A stretch of DNA of 64,000 nt, from positions 1-64,000 of the forward strand of contig DJXS01000108.1 in assembly GCA_002448395.1 (NCBI GenBank), in the 5' to 3' direction. Source of the DNA: Lachnospiraceae bacterium UBA6998. Its GTDB lineage: Bacteria; Bacillota; Clostridia; Lachnospirales; Lachnospiraceae. This document shows, piece after piece, positions 24,217-33,482 of the stretch. The notes under the pieces were generated by a model. The model made no database searches and was not told where the DNA came from. It saw only the letters and a list, made by a program, of their open reading frames with translations. The position numbers and the translations under genes are program-made. Numbering within the stretch: the first letter of the stretch is position 1; every line of letters begins with the position of its first letter.

Positions 24217-25356
24217 TTACTTCGGATCTTCATTGTTGGGCTCAGGGGCCTGAGTCTGAGGAGATTCTTCAGTATCCTTCTTTCCGAAGAGCCCTCCGCG
24301 CCCCTTGCGCTTCGCTTCCTTTTCCGCTCTCTTTCTCGCGTCCGCTTCCGCCTTGGCCCGCGTCTTCGCGTTCACGATCTTCGCGTATTCCGGATCCGAC
24401 ATCATGGCAATCCTCTTAGCCCTGCTCCTGCCAATAGCCCGGATGATCAGAACAAGGATGACTGCCAGGATGATCAGGTAAGGGAAGTTCCTCACTACAA
24501 ACAGGATAATGTCTTCGCAGAAGTTCCTGAAGCTGTTGATCGCGTCCTCAAAAGCGTATTTCAATTCCTCGCCGAAGGTCGTGCTGTTCACTTCCTCCGT
24601 ATAGCGCTTCACTTCCTTCAATTCGATGTAGATCGTGGAGAACTCCACGTCCTTGTCCATCTGGGCCAGATCTGTCTTGTAGACATTCAGCTGGCGCTCC
24701 ACTTCCGAAAGCCTGGACTCCACGGTGATCATGTCTTCAATGGTCTCCGCCTTGTCCATCATCTCCAGAAGCCTCTCCTGTTCTTTCTCGAGGGACTTCT
24801 TGTAAGTCTCTTTATTCGCGTATACCTGGCTGATATTCTCCGCGTTGACAGAGCGGTTCATGATCTTGCCGTCTCCGCTCAGGGAATTGATAAATTCCTC
24901 AAACTTCTCGGAGGGGATCCTCGCGGTGATGCTCAGATAACGCGTGTTTCTGGAACCGCTGTTGTAGTTGTACCAGTAGTAATCGTTGTCGCTCTCGCTC
25001 TCGGCCTCCGAGAAACCGCCGGCGTCCTTGATCTTCTTCCGGATACTGGCCGCTGACTTGTCATATTCCAAAGTCTGGATACTCAGGTTTCCCGTGTAGA
25101 CGATCTTTTGACCGTCCTGCGCCCGCAGTGCCGATTCCGTCGTTCCGCTTCCGCTGTCCGCCGTATACTCCTCTCCGTCCGCCATAGCCATGGCTTCCTC
25201 TGCGGCATAGGATTCATACGCGTAATCGCCCGCCGCACCGGCTTCCTCCTTATAAGAGGCGCTGTTCATGTTTGACGAGCCTGATGAGCCGCCGCAGCCT
25301 GTAAGGCACAGTGACACTGCCAAAACAGCTATCGCCGCCAGTTTAAACTTTTTCAT
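24217..25356 (-). CDS. DUF4349 lipoprotein with membrane segment
   Basis: This 379-residue protein has a lipoprotein signal ending LCLTGCGG, then a Gly/Ser/Ala-rich linker. The DUF4349 region runs from about 85 to 265, with KIVYTGNLSIQTLEYDKS, a coiled coil around 180-235 (KKSLEKEQERLLEMMDKAE), and VEFSTIYIELKE. A transmembrane helix follows at about 290-310 and then a Lys/Ala/Arg-rich cytoplasmic tail. It is the third gene of the sigma-factor operon, 13 bases after the anti-sigma-like gene. DUF4349 proteins often accompany ECF sigma factors and may sense envelope state. Confidence 0.82.
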   Translation of the reverse strand: MKKFKLAAIAVLAVSLCLTGCGGSSGSSNMNSASYKEEAGAAGDYAYESYAAEEAMAMADGEEYTADSGSGTTESALRAQDGQKIVYTGNLSIQTLEYDKSAASIRKKIKDAGGFSEAESESDNDYYWYNYNSGSRNTRYLSITARIPSEKFEEFINSLSGDGKIMNRSVNAENISQVYANKETYKKSLEKEQERLLEMMDKAETIEDMITVESRLSEVERQLNVYKTDLAQMDKDVEFSTIYIELKEVKRYTEEVNSTTFGEELKYAFEDAINSFRNFCEDIILFVVRNFPYLIILAVILVLIIRAIGRSRAKRIAMMSDPEYAKIVNAKTRAKAEADARKRAEKEAKRKGRGGLFGKKDTEESPQTQAPEPNNEDPK

Positions 25357-25369
25357 AACGATCCTCCCT

Positions 25370-26215
25370 TTAGCGGAAGAGGTCTTCTATTTCCTCGTAA
25401 TCCGCCTGTGAAATCTTCATCACAATTCCAGGAATATTGTCCATGCTGACATATGCGTTCTCATAGAAAACGACTCGGTGCTCCTCTCCGTTCTTCGTTG
25501 TGAGATATACATAGTATGTAGCTTCTCCGGTAGAAGCCAGTATCGCCGGAGATGCCTTACCTTTTGAAAAGGCTTCCGAAAGAGCGATCTCGCCTTCCAC
25601 GGTATACTCCGGCACCTTACGGCTGCCGCCGTTGGCTTCCTCCTTCGCCGAGATGTATTCAAGCCTTACATAATCTCCCTTGAACTCTCCGAGCATATCC
25701 ACCGCAGTCTTGGCTAAACTATTGTTTGCTGCCGCCTCTGCAGCTTTGTCTTCAACTGCGCTGTCCGCCAGTTCTTCAGCTGCACTGTCCGCCTGCTCTT
25801 CAACCGCTTCCTCTGCCTGTCCGCTGTCTGCGGCTTTCATCTGAGAAGAAGCTTCCGGCTGTTCAGCGTCGGATTTCTCTGCCTGCTCCACCGCAGCTCC
25901 ATCTGCCTGCACCGGTTCGGCTATGCTGCTCACCTGAGTCGAGTCCAAACGGTCTCTTATGTCGGACAGATCGCGGATCCCCAACAGATCCCTGGCCATA
26001 AAGAGCACGAAAACGACGGCTGCCGTCGACATCGCGACCACTGTAAAGCGGTAGATCTCCGCTCCCATACTTCTTCTGTTCTTTCTCTTCCTTGCCTTTT
26101 TAACGGTTTTCCCGGAGGAAGGCTTTTCCTGAGAACTGCGCACTCTCCGGTCACTTCGGGCGATCAGCTTTTCGTCGATGCCGCCCATCGCTTCAAATAA
26201 GTCCTCTGCTCTCAT
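25370..26215 (-). CDS. Probable anti-sigma factor, single-pass membrane protein
   Basis: This 281-residue protein has a short cytoplasmic N-terminus rich in basic residues, one transmembrane helix at about 52-72, an Ala/Glu/Gln-rich stalk (about 90-160) and a compact C-terminal domain of some 110 residues outside the cell. The N-terminal RAEDLFEAMGGIDEKLI is like the start of sigma-inhibiting tails, but no zinc-binding HxxxCxxC is present. The ATG overlaps the sigma gene stop by four bases, the usual anti-sigma arrangement. The role is inferred from position. Confidence 0.6.
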   Translation of the reverse strand: MRAEDLFEAMGGIDEKLIARSDRRVRSSQEKPSSGKTVKKARKRKNRRSMGAEIYRFTVVAMSTAAVVFVLFMARDLLGIRDLSDIRDRLDSTQVSSIAEPVQADGAAVEQAEKSDAEQPEASSQMKAADSGQAEEAVEEQADSAAEELADSAVEDKAAEAAANNSLAKTAVDMLGEFKGDYVRLEYISAKEEANGGSRKVPEYTVEGEIALSEAFSKGKASPAILASTGEATYYVYLTTKNGEEHRVVFYENAYVSMDNIPGIVMKISQADYEEIEDLFR

Positions 26216-26778
26216 TCTATATATTCCCCCTCTTTAAGATACTTCCGAAGTTTTTTCCTGATCCTGCTCAGGCTCACCGTGACGTTGTTCTCCGTCATCT
26301 GATACCGCCTGGCAATAGCGGGAATCTCCTCGGCAAAAAAGTATCTCCTCACAAACAGATCGCACTCCCTCTCGGGCAGCTGCTCTGCAAACCGGTTGAT
26401 GGCTTCCTTGAGCTCCGTGGCCAGATATGCCTCCTCCGCATCCCAATTTCCCGACAGATCCGCGCACTCCGCCAGCTCATCGAGCACGGCTTCCATAGTG
26501 CCGCTGCCCCTTTTCGCCGCGCCGCGCGCCCTGTACCGGTCAAAAGCCAGGTTCCTCGTTATTTTGGCCAGAAACGCGCGCAGCACAGAAGGCCTCTTCG
26601 GAGGCATTGAGTTCCAGGCGCGCAGCCAGGTATCATTGACGCACTCTCTTGAATCCTCGATATCGTTCAGGACATTGTACGCCACTGTATGACAATATTT
26701 CCCATATTTGAGATCTGTCTCGACGATGGCCTGTTCGTCTCTCTTCCAGTACAGATCGATGATTGCGGTATCTTCCAT
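26212..26778 (-). CDS. ECF-type RNA polymerase sigma factor
   Basis: This 188-residue protein has sigma region 2 (LYWKRDEQAIVETDLKYGKY, NDIEDSRECVNDTWLRAW) and region 4 (LPERECDLFVRRYFFAEEIP, ARRYQMTENNVTVSLSRIRK), which bind -10 and -35 elements. Region 3 is absent, as in all extracytoplasmic-function sigmas. It heads a three-gene operon with a membrane anti-sigma candidate and a DUF4349 lipoprotein, so it probably answers a cell-envelope signal. Confidence 0.88.
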   Translation of the reverse strand: MEDTAIIDLYWKRDEQAIVETDLKYGKYCHTVAYNVLNDIEDSRECVNDTWLRAWNSMPPKRPSVLRAFLAKITRNLAFDRYRARGAAKRGSGTMEAVLDELAECADLSGNWDAEEAYLATELKEAINRFAEQLPERECDLFVRRYFFAEEIPAIARRYQMTENNVTVSLSRIRKKLRKYLKEGEYIE

Positions 26779-26899
26779 GGATTTTCCCTTTTAGTCCGGC
26801 GCTTTCGCACCGCTTATACTATAGATGACGCTTCTACCGGTGAAGTCTTACAAATCAATTGACATTTTATTAATTTCTCTGAGCCGCGAAGTTCGCCTC

Positions 26900-29287
26900 T
26901 CAGAACAGTTTAACATATCCTTCCAGCGAATCCGCCTTGACTTTCAGCGCCTTACATCTGCTGTTGACATGAATAACGCAGGGATACTTGCTGTTCTTGG
27001 CCTCCTGGATCATGTTCGCCCCGGCGATATTGCCGTCGAACGCGATCAGCCTCGAAGGCCTCCTCTTGAAGATCTCGTAGGCGAAGCTCTTATAAGTGCC
27101 CATCGGCACAGGTTCGATAGAGACCCGGATCCCTACACCTGCATCGCGGAGTTTGCGGTACTCCGGCTCCGTGATCATGGACGGCACCATGGCAAAGATC
27201 TCGAACCTCCCCCGGTTCTGCTCCACCAGATACTGCTCATACCCGCGCAGCGTGTGCCCTACTACGAAGAAAGTCTTCTCCGGATCCTCATTTGCCAAAA
27301 TATCGTCGATCCTCTTCTTATTCTCCTCAGTCATTCTCACCTTGTGGCTGTCATGACTGAAGCTCCCGCCGACGATCACGATCGGATTCTTATCAGGCGG
27401 CATCTCTTTGATCTGCTCTGCCAGAGTCTCCGCCGCATTAAGCGAGCGCTTCCCAATCAGGGAGAGCTCCGGCTCCTCCGTATCCCTCTCTGCCTCCGCC
27501 CCGGCTTTTTCTTTATAAGCTTCGCATTTGACCTCGAACGCCTTCAGGCTTCTGTGCAGGACCTTGTCCTCGCACGTTCTCATCATATGCATCTCTTCGT
27601 CACTGAGTTCCAGCATCTTCTCCAGAGAGAGCTGCTCATCTATGGAGTCGCTTCCATACAGGGCGCCTCCGTCCGTGCCCTGCACACACCCGATCCCAAG
27701 TGCAAGGTACTGCCTGAGAGGATGCCGCTTCATACTGCTGAGGTTATTGAGACGAACATTTGAGGTGATCTGGAACTCCAGCACTGCGCCGCTCTCCTTC
27801 AGGGCGCTGATCAGCGCCTTTCCCTTCGCTCTCCTGAGGTCCGGTGTGTAGAGCCCGTGGCCGATCCGCACATACGGCATCTTCTGCCCCGGAGCCAGCG
27901 CTTCCTTCACACACCTCAGACTGTTGGCGATGTTGTCCTGCAGTCCGTCGTTCTCACCCGCGTGGATCCTGATCACAAACCCCGGATCCGCCTGCGCGAT
28001 CTTCACAAGTTCGTGGAGCACCGGCGCAATATCTCTTATATCGTTGAGCTCCTCGCCGATAATATCGCTCCCCGCCACATAGGGATCAGCGGCGATCGCC
28101 CTCAGTGTCTGCAGATTCTCCCGGAAATAATCTCCCGTCTCCACCCGGTCCTTCACGATCGTCAGCGGAATGCGCCGGATCGCCGCCAGAAACCGCAGAA
28201 GCACTCCTGTCTCCTTCGTGACAGCCGGCATAACAGCGTGCACCTGTGCCAGCATCGCGGGGGCTCCCTCTTTTTTGACCAGTGTTGTATCTGATATCTC
28301 CGCGTAGCATACGCCTTGCTTCGCATAGCTGCGGGCGATCCACAGAAGCTTGTCCTGAAACAGTGTGTTCTCCGCGTACGCCGGGTTCTCCCGGTCGCTC
28401 AGGATCTGCAGCACCGCGGCGCGGATATCAGAATCCGGGATCCCTGCAATTTTTACCGTTTCAAGTTCGATCCTGTCCTCTGCCTCCTGCCCTTTACAAA
28501 AAACATAGCGGTACAGATAGACCTTCTCCAGATTGGTAAAGACCGCCTGTCCGTCCTTAAGGATCGACAGAGAGCTTCGGATCCGCGGAATATTATACGC
28601 CGCGTCCTCAGGATCATTTAAGATCAGGTCGGCAAAGTTCAAAAATGTATTATCATCAATTCTTCTGTCCAGGTACTTTCCGGTAAGGCCGCAGTCCCTG
28701 TACTTCTCCTCCGCCACTGCCCGGCGGGCTGCAAGTTTCTCCTTTTGCTCTGCTGAGACGTGCAGCCCCAGTTTCTTAATATAGTAAAGCGGATAACGGA
28801 TCTGGTGACAGATCCCGAGCGCGATCAGAATGTCCGGGTGAAGGTTCGCGTTCATATGGGTGTGAAGATCCGTGCGGAACTTGTTCTCGCTCCGGATGTA
28901 TGTCTTCACGATCGTGCGTTTCTCATCAAGGCGGTAATCCTTAGTCTGGCTCATCAGAGTCTTGGAAATAGCCGGAATGTGCGCCTTCGTCTCCACCCGC
29001 CCGTCCGGGTAGATATTGGCCACCTTCGTGTCCCCCAGCCTGAAGACATAGATCAGCCTGTTGTAGCCGTCGATGTAACTCGGCACTGTGCCGCGAATGA
29101 CCAAAAGCCCGTTTTTGCCTTCTGACAGCGGCAGATTGCATAGCGCTGCCAGATTTCGGATCAGATTTCCGGTCCCGTGGTTGGGCGTGGACAGCACGAA
29201 GTGCATGGTACCTCTGCCTTCCTCCCGGTACAGGTCCACGATCATATCTTTCTCTTTATCCAGGTAAAAACGCTGAAACCATTTCAC
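26900..29287 (-). CDS. Divergent adenosine deaminase-like protein with C-terminal Rossmann-like domain
   Basis: This 795-residue protein is over twice the size of ordinary adenosine deaminase. After a 135-residue N-terminal domain, the deaminase landmarks appear in order: TDLHTHMNA (H142, H144), a long insertion, VIRIHAGEND (metal His and catalytic Glu), RIGHGLYTP (His), ITSNVRLNN and VQGTDGGALYG, where only the first Asp of the usual TDDP is kept. From about 625 a second domain starts, PIVIVGGSFSHDS, with FFVVGHTLRGYE and LIAFDGNIAGANMI, resembling SLOG/LOG-type nucleotide-binding folds. It starts at GTG. Size and layout recall RADAR RdrB, but no RdrA ATPase is adjacent. It may act on nucleotides or RNA. 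Confidence 0.65.
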   Translation of the reverse strand: MKWFQRFYLDKEKDMIVDLYREEGRGTMHFVLSTPNHGTGNLIRNLAALCNLPLSEGKNGLLVIRGTVPSYIDGYNRLIYVFRLGDTKVANIYPDGRVETKAHIPAISKTLMSQTKDYRLDEKRTIVKTYIRSENKFRTDLHTHMNANLHPDILIALGICHQIRYPLYYIKKLGLHVSAEQKEKLAARRAVAEEKYRDCGLTGKYLDRRIDDNTFLNFADLILNDPEDAAYNIPRIRSSLSILKDGQAVFTNLEKVYLYRYVFCKGQEAEDRIELETVKIAGIPDSDIRAAVLQILSDRENPAYAENTLFQDKLLWIARSYAKQGVCYAEISDTTLVKKEGAPAMLAQVHAVMPAVTKETGVLLRFLAAIRRIPLTIVKDRVETGDYFRENLQTLRAIAADPYVAGSDIIGEELNDIRDIAPVLHELVKIAQADPGFVIRIHAGENDGLQDNIANSLRCVKEALAPGQKMPYVRIGHGLYTPDLRRAKGKALISALKESGAVLEFQITSNVRLNNLSSMKRHPLRQYLALGIGCVQGTDGGALYGSDSIDEQLSLEKMLELSDEEMHMMRTCEDKVLHRSLKAFEVKCEAYKEKAGAEAERDTEEPELSLIGKRSLNAAETLAEQIKEMPPDKNPIVIVGGSFSHDSHKVRMTEENKKRIDDILANEDPEKTFFVVGHTLRGYEQYLVEQNRGRFEIFAMVPSMITEPEYRKLRDAGVGIRVSIEPVPMGTYKSFAYEIFKRRPSRLIAFDGNIAGANMIQEAKNSKYPCVIHVNSRCKALKVKADSLEGYVKLF

Positions 29288-29332
29288 GGCTATACAATCT
29301 CCTTGCTGGGACGAATAATTGCTTAATATCTA

Positions 29333-29341
29333 ATTATAACA
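29333..29341 (-). promoter_or_regulatory. Extended -10 promoter of the deaminase-like gene
   Basis: The reverse strand reads TGTTATAAT 46 bases before the GTG start. Confidence 0.5.
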
Positions 29342-29393
29342 CATAAACACCGGGATCTAGCGAAGTGGAAGTACTTTATAACTGCGCAAAGAA

Positions 29394-29417
29394 GCCCCCG
29401 GCATTTCGCCGGGGGCT
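29394..29417 (-). terminator. Hairpin after malL
   Basis: The perfect stem CCCCCGGC/GCCGGGGG surrounds ATTTC loop bases, but neither strand has a strong T-tract next to it. Confidence 0.5.
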
Positions 29418-29441
29418 TTACCTGTTATTTTTTCGTATCAG

Positions 29442-31106
29442 TTACTCTGCGTAGATGACATATGCCTCATACGGCTCCAGAATCCCATCCAGAATATTGT
29501 TGTTGTTCAGGTTCCGGATCAGCACTTTTCCTTCCCGGAATTCTTCGTCGGGCATGAACTCCCGCTCGTGGTCGGAGAAGTTGCATACTACCAGAAGTTT
29601 GTGTCCGTCCAATTCTCTCGTGTAGATATAGAGCTCGGGATCCTCCGCCATCTGCAGTTCGTAGTGGCCATATACGATAATGTCGTAGGTATGGCGCAGT
29701 TCGATCAGCTTCTTATAGTAGTTGAAGACAGAGTCTTCGCGGATCACCTGCTCGGCAGCATTGATCTTCGTGTAGTTGGGATTCACGGCGAGCCAGGGTT
29801 TACCGGTCGTAAAGCCGGCGTTCGGCGAGTCGTCCCACTGCATGGGCGTGCGGGCATTATCGCGGCTCTTGTTCGCGATCTTGGGGAAGATCTCCTTGGG
29901 ATCCCAGCCCATCTTTTCCGTGAGTTCATAGTAGGCGTTGATGGATTCGAGGTCATTGAAGTCCTTTACAGTGCGGAAAGGATAGTTGACCATTCCGAGT
30001 TCTTCGCCCTGATAAACATAAGGCGTTCCCTGCATCATATGGAGGCAGGTGGCGATGCACTTGGCGGATACCTCGCGATACTCGTCTGAAGGATCGCCGA
30101 GGCGGTTGACAACGCGCGGCTGGTCGTGATTGCAGAAAAACAAGCTGTTCCATGCAACCCCGTCGAGGCCATTCTGCCACTTTGTGAGATTCTCCTTAAG
30201 AGGCACCAGAGGCATCTTTCTGGTGGACCACTTGAACTGTTCGTCTCCGTCGAGACCGACATGCTCAAACTGGAAGACCATATTCAGCTCTGTGCCCTCG
30301 CTGTTCGCGTATTTTTTGGCTTCCTCCAGAGTGACGCAGGCTGTCTCGCCGACAGTCATGATGTCATACTTTGAGAGGACTTTGCGGTTCATCTCCTGCA
30401 GATACTCGTGGACATGCGGTCCGTTTGCCGTGCAGCCGCTGTCTCCGTAGAGCTCATTCATGAGCGGCGCGTCGGGCAGGCCTGCAGGCTTGGAGATCAG
30501 ACTGATCACGTCCATGCGGAAGCCGTCGATGCCCTTCTCGCACCAGCGGGTCATCATATCGAATACATCCTTTCTCACCGCCGGGTTGTCCCAGTTGAGG
30601 TCAGGCTGCTTGGGGGAGAACAGGTGCAGATAGTACATATCCGTTGTCTCGTCGTACTTCCACGCAGAGCCGGAGAACCAGGATCCCCAGTTGTTGGGCT
30701 CCTTGCCGTCCTTCCCCTCCCGCCAGAAGTAGTAATCCCTCTTGGGATTGTCCTTTGAGGAGCGGCTCTCAAGGAACCATTTGTGTTCGTCGGAGGTGTG
30801 GTTGACAACGAGGTCCATCACTATTTTGATGCCGCGGGCATGGGCCTCAGCCAGCATCCTGTCAAAATCCTCCATGGTCCCGAACTCGTCCATGATCGCC
30901 TCGTAATCGCTTATGTCATAGCCGTTGTCGTCGTTAGGCGATTTGTAAACGGGGGAGAGCCAGATGACATCGATCCCCAGGTTCCTAAGGTAATCCAGCT
31001 TGGATGTGATCCCGTTGATGTCTCCGATCCCGTCTCCATTGCTGTCCGCGAAACTGCGGGGATAGATCTGATAAATCACACTTTCTTTCCACCAGGTCTT
31101 CTTCAT
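29442..31106 (-). CDS. malL: GH13 alpha-glucosidase / oligo-1,6-glucosidase
   Basis: This 554-residue enzyme removes glucose from the ends of maltose-type or isomaltose-type oligosaccharides. GH13 regions are complete: IDVIWLSPVYKSP, MDLVVNHTSDEH, GIDGFRMDVISLISK (nucleophile Asp), MTVGETACVTLEEA (acid/base Glu) and FFCNHDQPR. DSNGDGIGDINGI near the start is the calcium-site loop of the family. The residue after the nucleophile block is Ile-Ser rather than a clear specificity marker, so alpha-1,4 and alpha-1,6 activity cannot be told apart. It is the last gene of the maltodextrin cluster, 46 bases after malQ. Confidence 0.88.
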   Translation of the reverse strand: MKKTWWKESVIYQIYPRSFADSNGDGIGDINGITSKLDYLRNLGIDVIWLSPVYKSPNDDNGYDISDYEAIMDEFGTMEDFDRMLAEAHARGIKIVMDLVVNHTSDEHKWFLESRSSKDNPKRDYYFWREGKDGKEPNNWGSWFSGSAWKYDETTDMYYLHLFSPKQPDLNWDNPAVRKDVFDMMTRWCEKGIDGFRMDVISLISKPAGLPDAPLMNELYGDSGCTANGPHVHEYLQEMNRKVLSKYDIMTVGETACVTLEEAKKYANSEGTELNMVFQFEHVGLDGDEQFKWSTRKMPLVPLKENLTKWQNGLDGVAWNSLFFCNHDQPRVVNRLGDPSDEYREVSAKCIATCLHMMQGTPYVYQGEELGMVNYPFRTVKDFNDLESINAYYELTEKMGWDPKEIFPKIANKSRDNARTPMQWDDSPNAGFTTGKPWLAVNPNYTKINAAEQVIREDSVFNYYKKLIELRHTYDIIVYGHYELQMAEDPELYIYTRELDGHKLLVVCNFSDHEREFMPDEEFREGKVLIRNLNNNNILDGILEPYEAYVIYAE

Positions 31107-31152
31107 AAGCGCCTCCTTGCTTATATGCCGGAAAACATGTTTCCCGTAAAAC

Positions 31153-32646
31153 TTACTCCGGAAGTCTCCCGTACAGGGCCGTCAATTCCGCGATCCTTCC
31201 TGAAAGTCTTCCGTTCAGGGCTTCCTTCTTCACTCTCCACTTCCAGTTCTTGCCGTTTGTGGAAGGCTGGTTGATCCGCGCCCTGTTGTCCAGCCCCAGA
31301 TAGTCCTGCAGCGGAATGATGCAGTAGTCCGCTACACTGCTGAAGGCCGCGATGATCATCTTCTCCACGATCTCCTGCGGATCCTTGGTTCGCACATCGA
31401 GGTATTCGCAGACCTGCTTTCTCTCGACCGGCAGGATACTGTCGATCCAGCCCCGCAGCGTCTCATTGTCGTGTGTGCCTGTGTAGACCACGCAGTTGTT
31501 CTTGTAGCGATAGGGCAGATATTCCATGGCACCCGAGGAATCTCTTGAGTCGAACGCGAACTCCAGCACTTTCATGTTGGGGAAGCCTGTATCGCGCACC
31601 AGCTGGCGCACCGTCTCGGTAACGTACCCAAGATCCTCCGCGATGATCGGCGTCTCTCCAAGAGCAGCCTTGATCGCATTGAAGAGATCCGTGCCCGGTC
31701 CTTTTTCCCAATGGCCCGATGCCGCTGTATCCGACTCCGCAGGGATGGCAAAATATTCATCGAATCCGCGGAAATGGTCGATCCTGATGACGTCGTACAG
31801 CTCCCTGCACTTGGCAATCCGGCGGATCCACCAGTCATAGCCGGTTTCCTTGTGCTTCGCCCAGTTGTACAGGGGATTTCCCCATACCTGTCCGGTAGCG
31901 GAGAACCCGTCCGGAGGCACGCCCGCGATCATGCGGATGCGGCCCCTCTCATCGAGCTGGAACAGTTCCCTGTGAGCCCAGAAATCCGAGCTATCCGCGG
32001 AGACATAGATCGGAATATCCCCAATGATGGAGATGCCCTTCGCCGACGCATAGTCCTTGAGCTTCTTCCACTGCCTCGCGAACTCAAACTGCAGATACTC
32101 ATAAAATCCGATCTCGTCCTGAAGCTTCTCTGACCACTCCTTTACTGCCTCGGCTTTATAGTCGCGGATAGCCGGCTCCCAGCCACTCAGTCCGCATCCG
32201 GCGTGCGCTTTTTTGACTGCCATGAAGAGGGCGTAGTCGCGCAGCCAGAATTCGTTGTCCTTTTGGAAATCGGCAAATTCCTGTGTATCCTTATGTCCGC
32301 TTCTGAGATAGGCCTTCCTGAGAAGATCCCAGCGGCCGTTGTAGAGCTTTCCGTAGTCCACTTCCAGTCCGTCGCCGAAATCCACCTCGTCACATTCCTT
32401 CTTTGTGAGCAGTCCCTGTTCGATCAGGTCCTCAAGGCTGATCAGATACGGATTCCCCGCAAATGTCGAGAAGGACTGATAAGGCGAGTCTCCATAGCCG
32501 GTAGGACCAAGCGGCAGGATCTGCCAGTAGGTCTGTCTCGCTTCCCCAAGAAAATCCACAAACTTATACGCTTCCTCCGAAAAGCAGCCGATCCCGTATT
32601 TGCCGGGCAGACTGAATATCGGAAACAGAATTCCGCTTGTACGCAT
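31153..32646 (-). CDS. malQ: 4-alpha-glucanotransferase (GH77)
   Basis: This 497-residue amylomaltase disproportionates maltodextrins in the cytoplasm. It shows SGILFPIFSLPGKYGIGCF at the start, WQILPLGPTGYGDSPYQSFS, DVIRIDHFRGFDEYFAIP (nucleophile Asp), PIIAEDLGYVT (acid/base Glu) and YTGTHDNET (transition-state Asp). AAGGAGGAG precedes the ATG at 32646; the longer reading to 32691 has no good site. It lies between the yesL-like gene and malL on one strand. Confidence 0.92.
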   Translation of the reverse strand: MRTSGILFPIFSLPGKYGIGCFSEEAYKFVDFLGEARQTYWQILPLGPTGYGDSPYQSFSTFAGNPYLISLEDLIEQGLLTKKECDEVDFGDGLEVDYGKLYNGRWDLLRKAYLRSGHKDTQEFADFQKDNEFWLRDYALFMAVKKAHAGCGLSGWEPAIRDYKAEAVKEWSEKLQDEIGFYEYLQFEFARQWKKLKDYASAKGISIIGDIPIYVSADSSDFWAHRELFQLDERGRIRMIAGVPPDGFSATGQVWGNPLYNWAKHKETGYDWWIRRIAKCRELYDVIRIDHFRGFDEYFAIPAESDTAASGHWEKGPGTDLFNAIKAALGETPIIAEDLGYVTETVRQLVRDTGFPNMKVLEFAFDSRDSSGAMEYLPYRYKNNCVVYTGTHDNETLRGWIDSILPVERKQVCEYLDVRTKDPQEIVEKMIIAAFSSVADYCIIPLQDYLGLDNRARINQPSTNGKNWKWRVKKEALNGRLSGRIAELTALYGRLPE

Positions 32647-32665
32647 AACTCCTCCTTGCTGAAAC

Positions 32666-33340
32666 TTATTCCTCATTTCCCTCAGTGTCATCCTCCGGAA
32701 GTACCCATGGCCTGTCCTCGTCCTCCCTCTTCCCGATCATCTTTTCAAATACCGGCGTGTACAGCAGCGCGCACAGATATGCCGGCAGCGAGAGTCCGAG
32801 CAGGAAAAACAGAGGCATCAGACTGGAGACATTCGCAAACAGATAAGGGATCACCACTGTGATCACAGTCATCAGGATCGTCCGGGGCAGATATGCCGTG
32901 GTCAGGATCACTGCGTTCCTGAACACTGCGCCTGTGGAATACACGAACCTCGCTGTCAGCGGGATCGCGTACACATAGATGGCCGCCACCACGAATGCTC
33001 CCACATAGATCGGGATCAGCATTGCGCGAGGAAGGCCGAACTGCCCGCCTGCGATGATCCGCTGGTCCGCGTACAGAAATGCCGCGGCCGCAAGCAGGAT
33101 CAGCCATACCGGCGTGGCATTTCTCAGGTTTTCCCTGAACCGCTTCCAAAATTCCGACACAAGGGGGCCGCCCCTCTCCTCGATCATCTCCATGATCACA
33201 TAGTGCATAGCCGCGAGAGACGCGCCTGCCGTCACTATCGGAATACAGAAGATCACTGTCAAAATATTGAGAAACACCAGCATGCTCAGGTCGCTGATCG
33301 CGCGCATCACCGGTCCTTCCTGTCCAAACAGATTCCTCAT
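32666..33340 (-). CDS. YesL-like DUF624 membrane protein
   Basis: This 224-residue protein has five or six hydrophobic helices and the DUF624 start LFGQEGPVMRAISDLSMLVFLN, with GASLAAMHYVIMEMIEERGG after the first helix. DUF624 genes almost always sit beside ABC sugar-transporter genes of the CUT1 kind, as here between malG and malQ. The function is unknown; a role in assembling or controlling the permease is a guess from context. Confidence 0.82.
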   Translation of the reverse strand: MRNLFGQEGPVMRAISDLSMLVFLNILTVIFCIPIVTAGASLAAMHYVIMEMIEERGGPLVSEFWKRFRENLRNATPVWLILLAAAAFLYADQRIIAGGQFGLPRAMLIPIYVGAFVVAAIYVYAIPLTARFVYSTGAVFRNAVILTTAYLPRTILMTVITVVIPYLFANVSSLMPLFFLLGLSLPAYLCALLYTPVFEKMIGKREDEDRPWVLPEDDTEGNEE

Positions 33341-33395
33341 ATGTCCTTTAACCTTACTATCACAATATTTTGCCCCCTGCGACCGGGGCTCTTTC

Positions 33396-33434
33396 TAAAA
33401 AAGAGGCTGCACCCTGTTTCGGCACAGCCTCTTT
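33396..33434 (-). terminator. Terminator between malG and the yesL-like gene
   Basis: AGAGGCTG and CAGCCTCT pair, and the reverse strand then reads into six T residues, so the ABC transporter transcript can end before the enzyme genes. Confidence 0.75.
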
Positions 33435-33482
33435 CAGCCATTTCAATGAATTAGCATATCTCCGGTATAGGCGGGACAGGCA

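Noticed and set aside
26825-27763. Forward frame opposite the deaminase-like gene
   Set aside because: It is the antisense of the C-terminal domain, without a ribosome binding site or recognisable motif.
26900-29287. A complete RADAR defence system
   Set aside because: The deaminase-like protein is the right size for RdrB, but no RdrA-type ATPase or membrane accessory gene is next to it.
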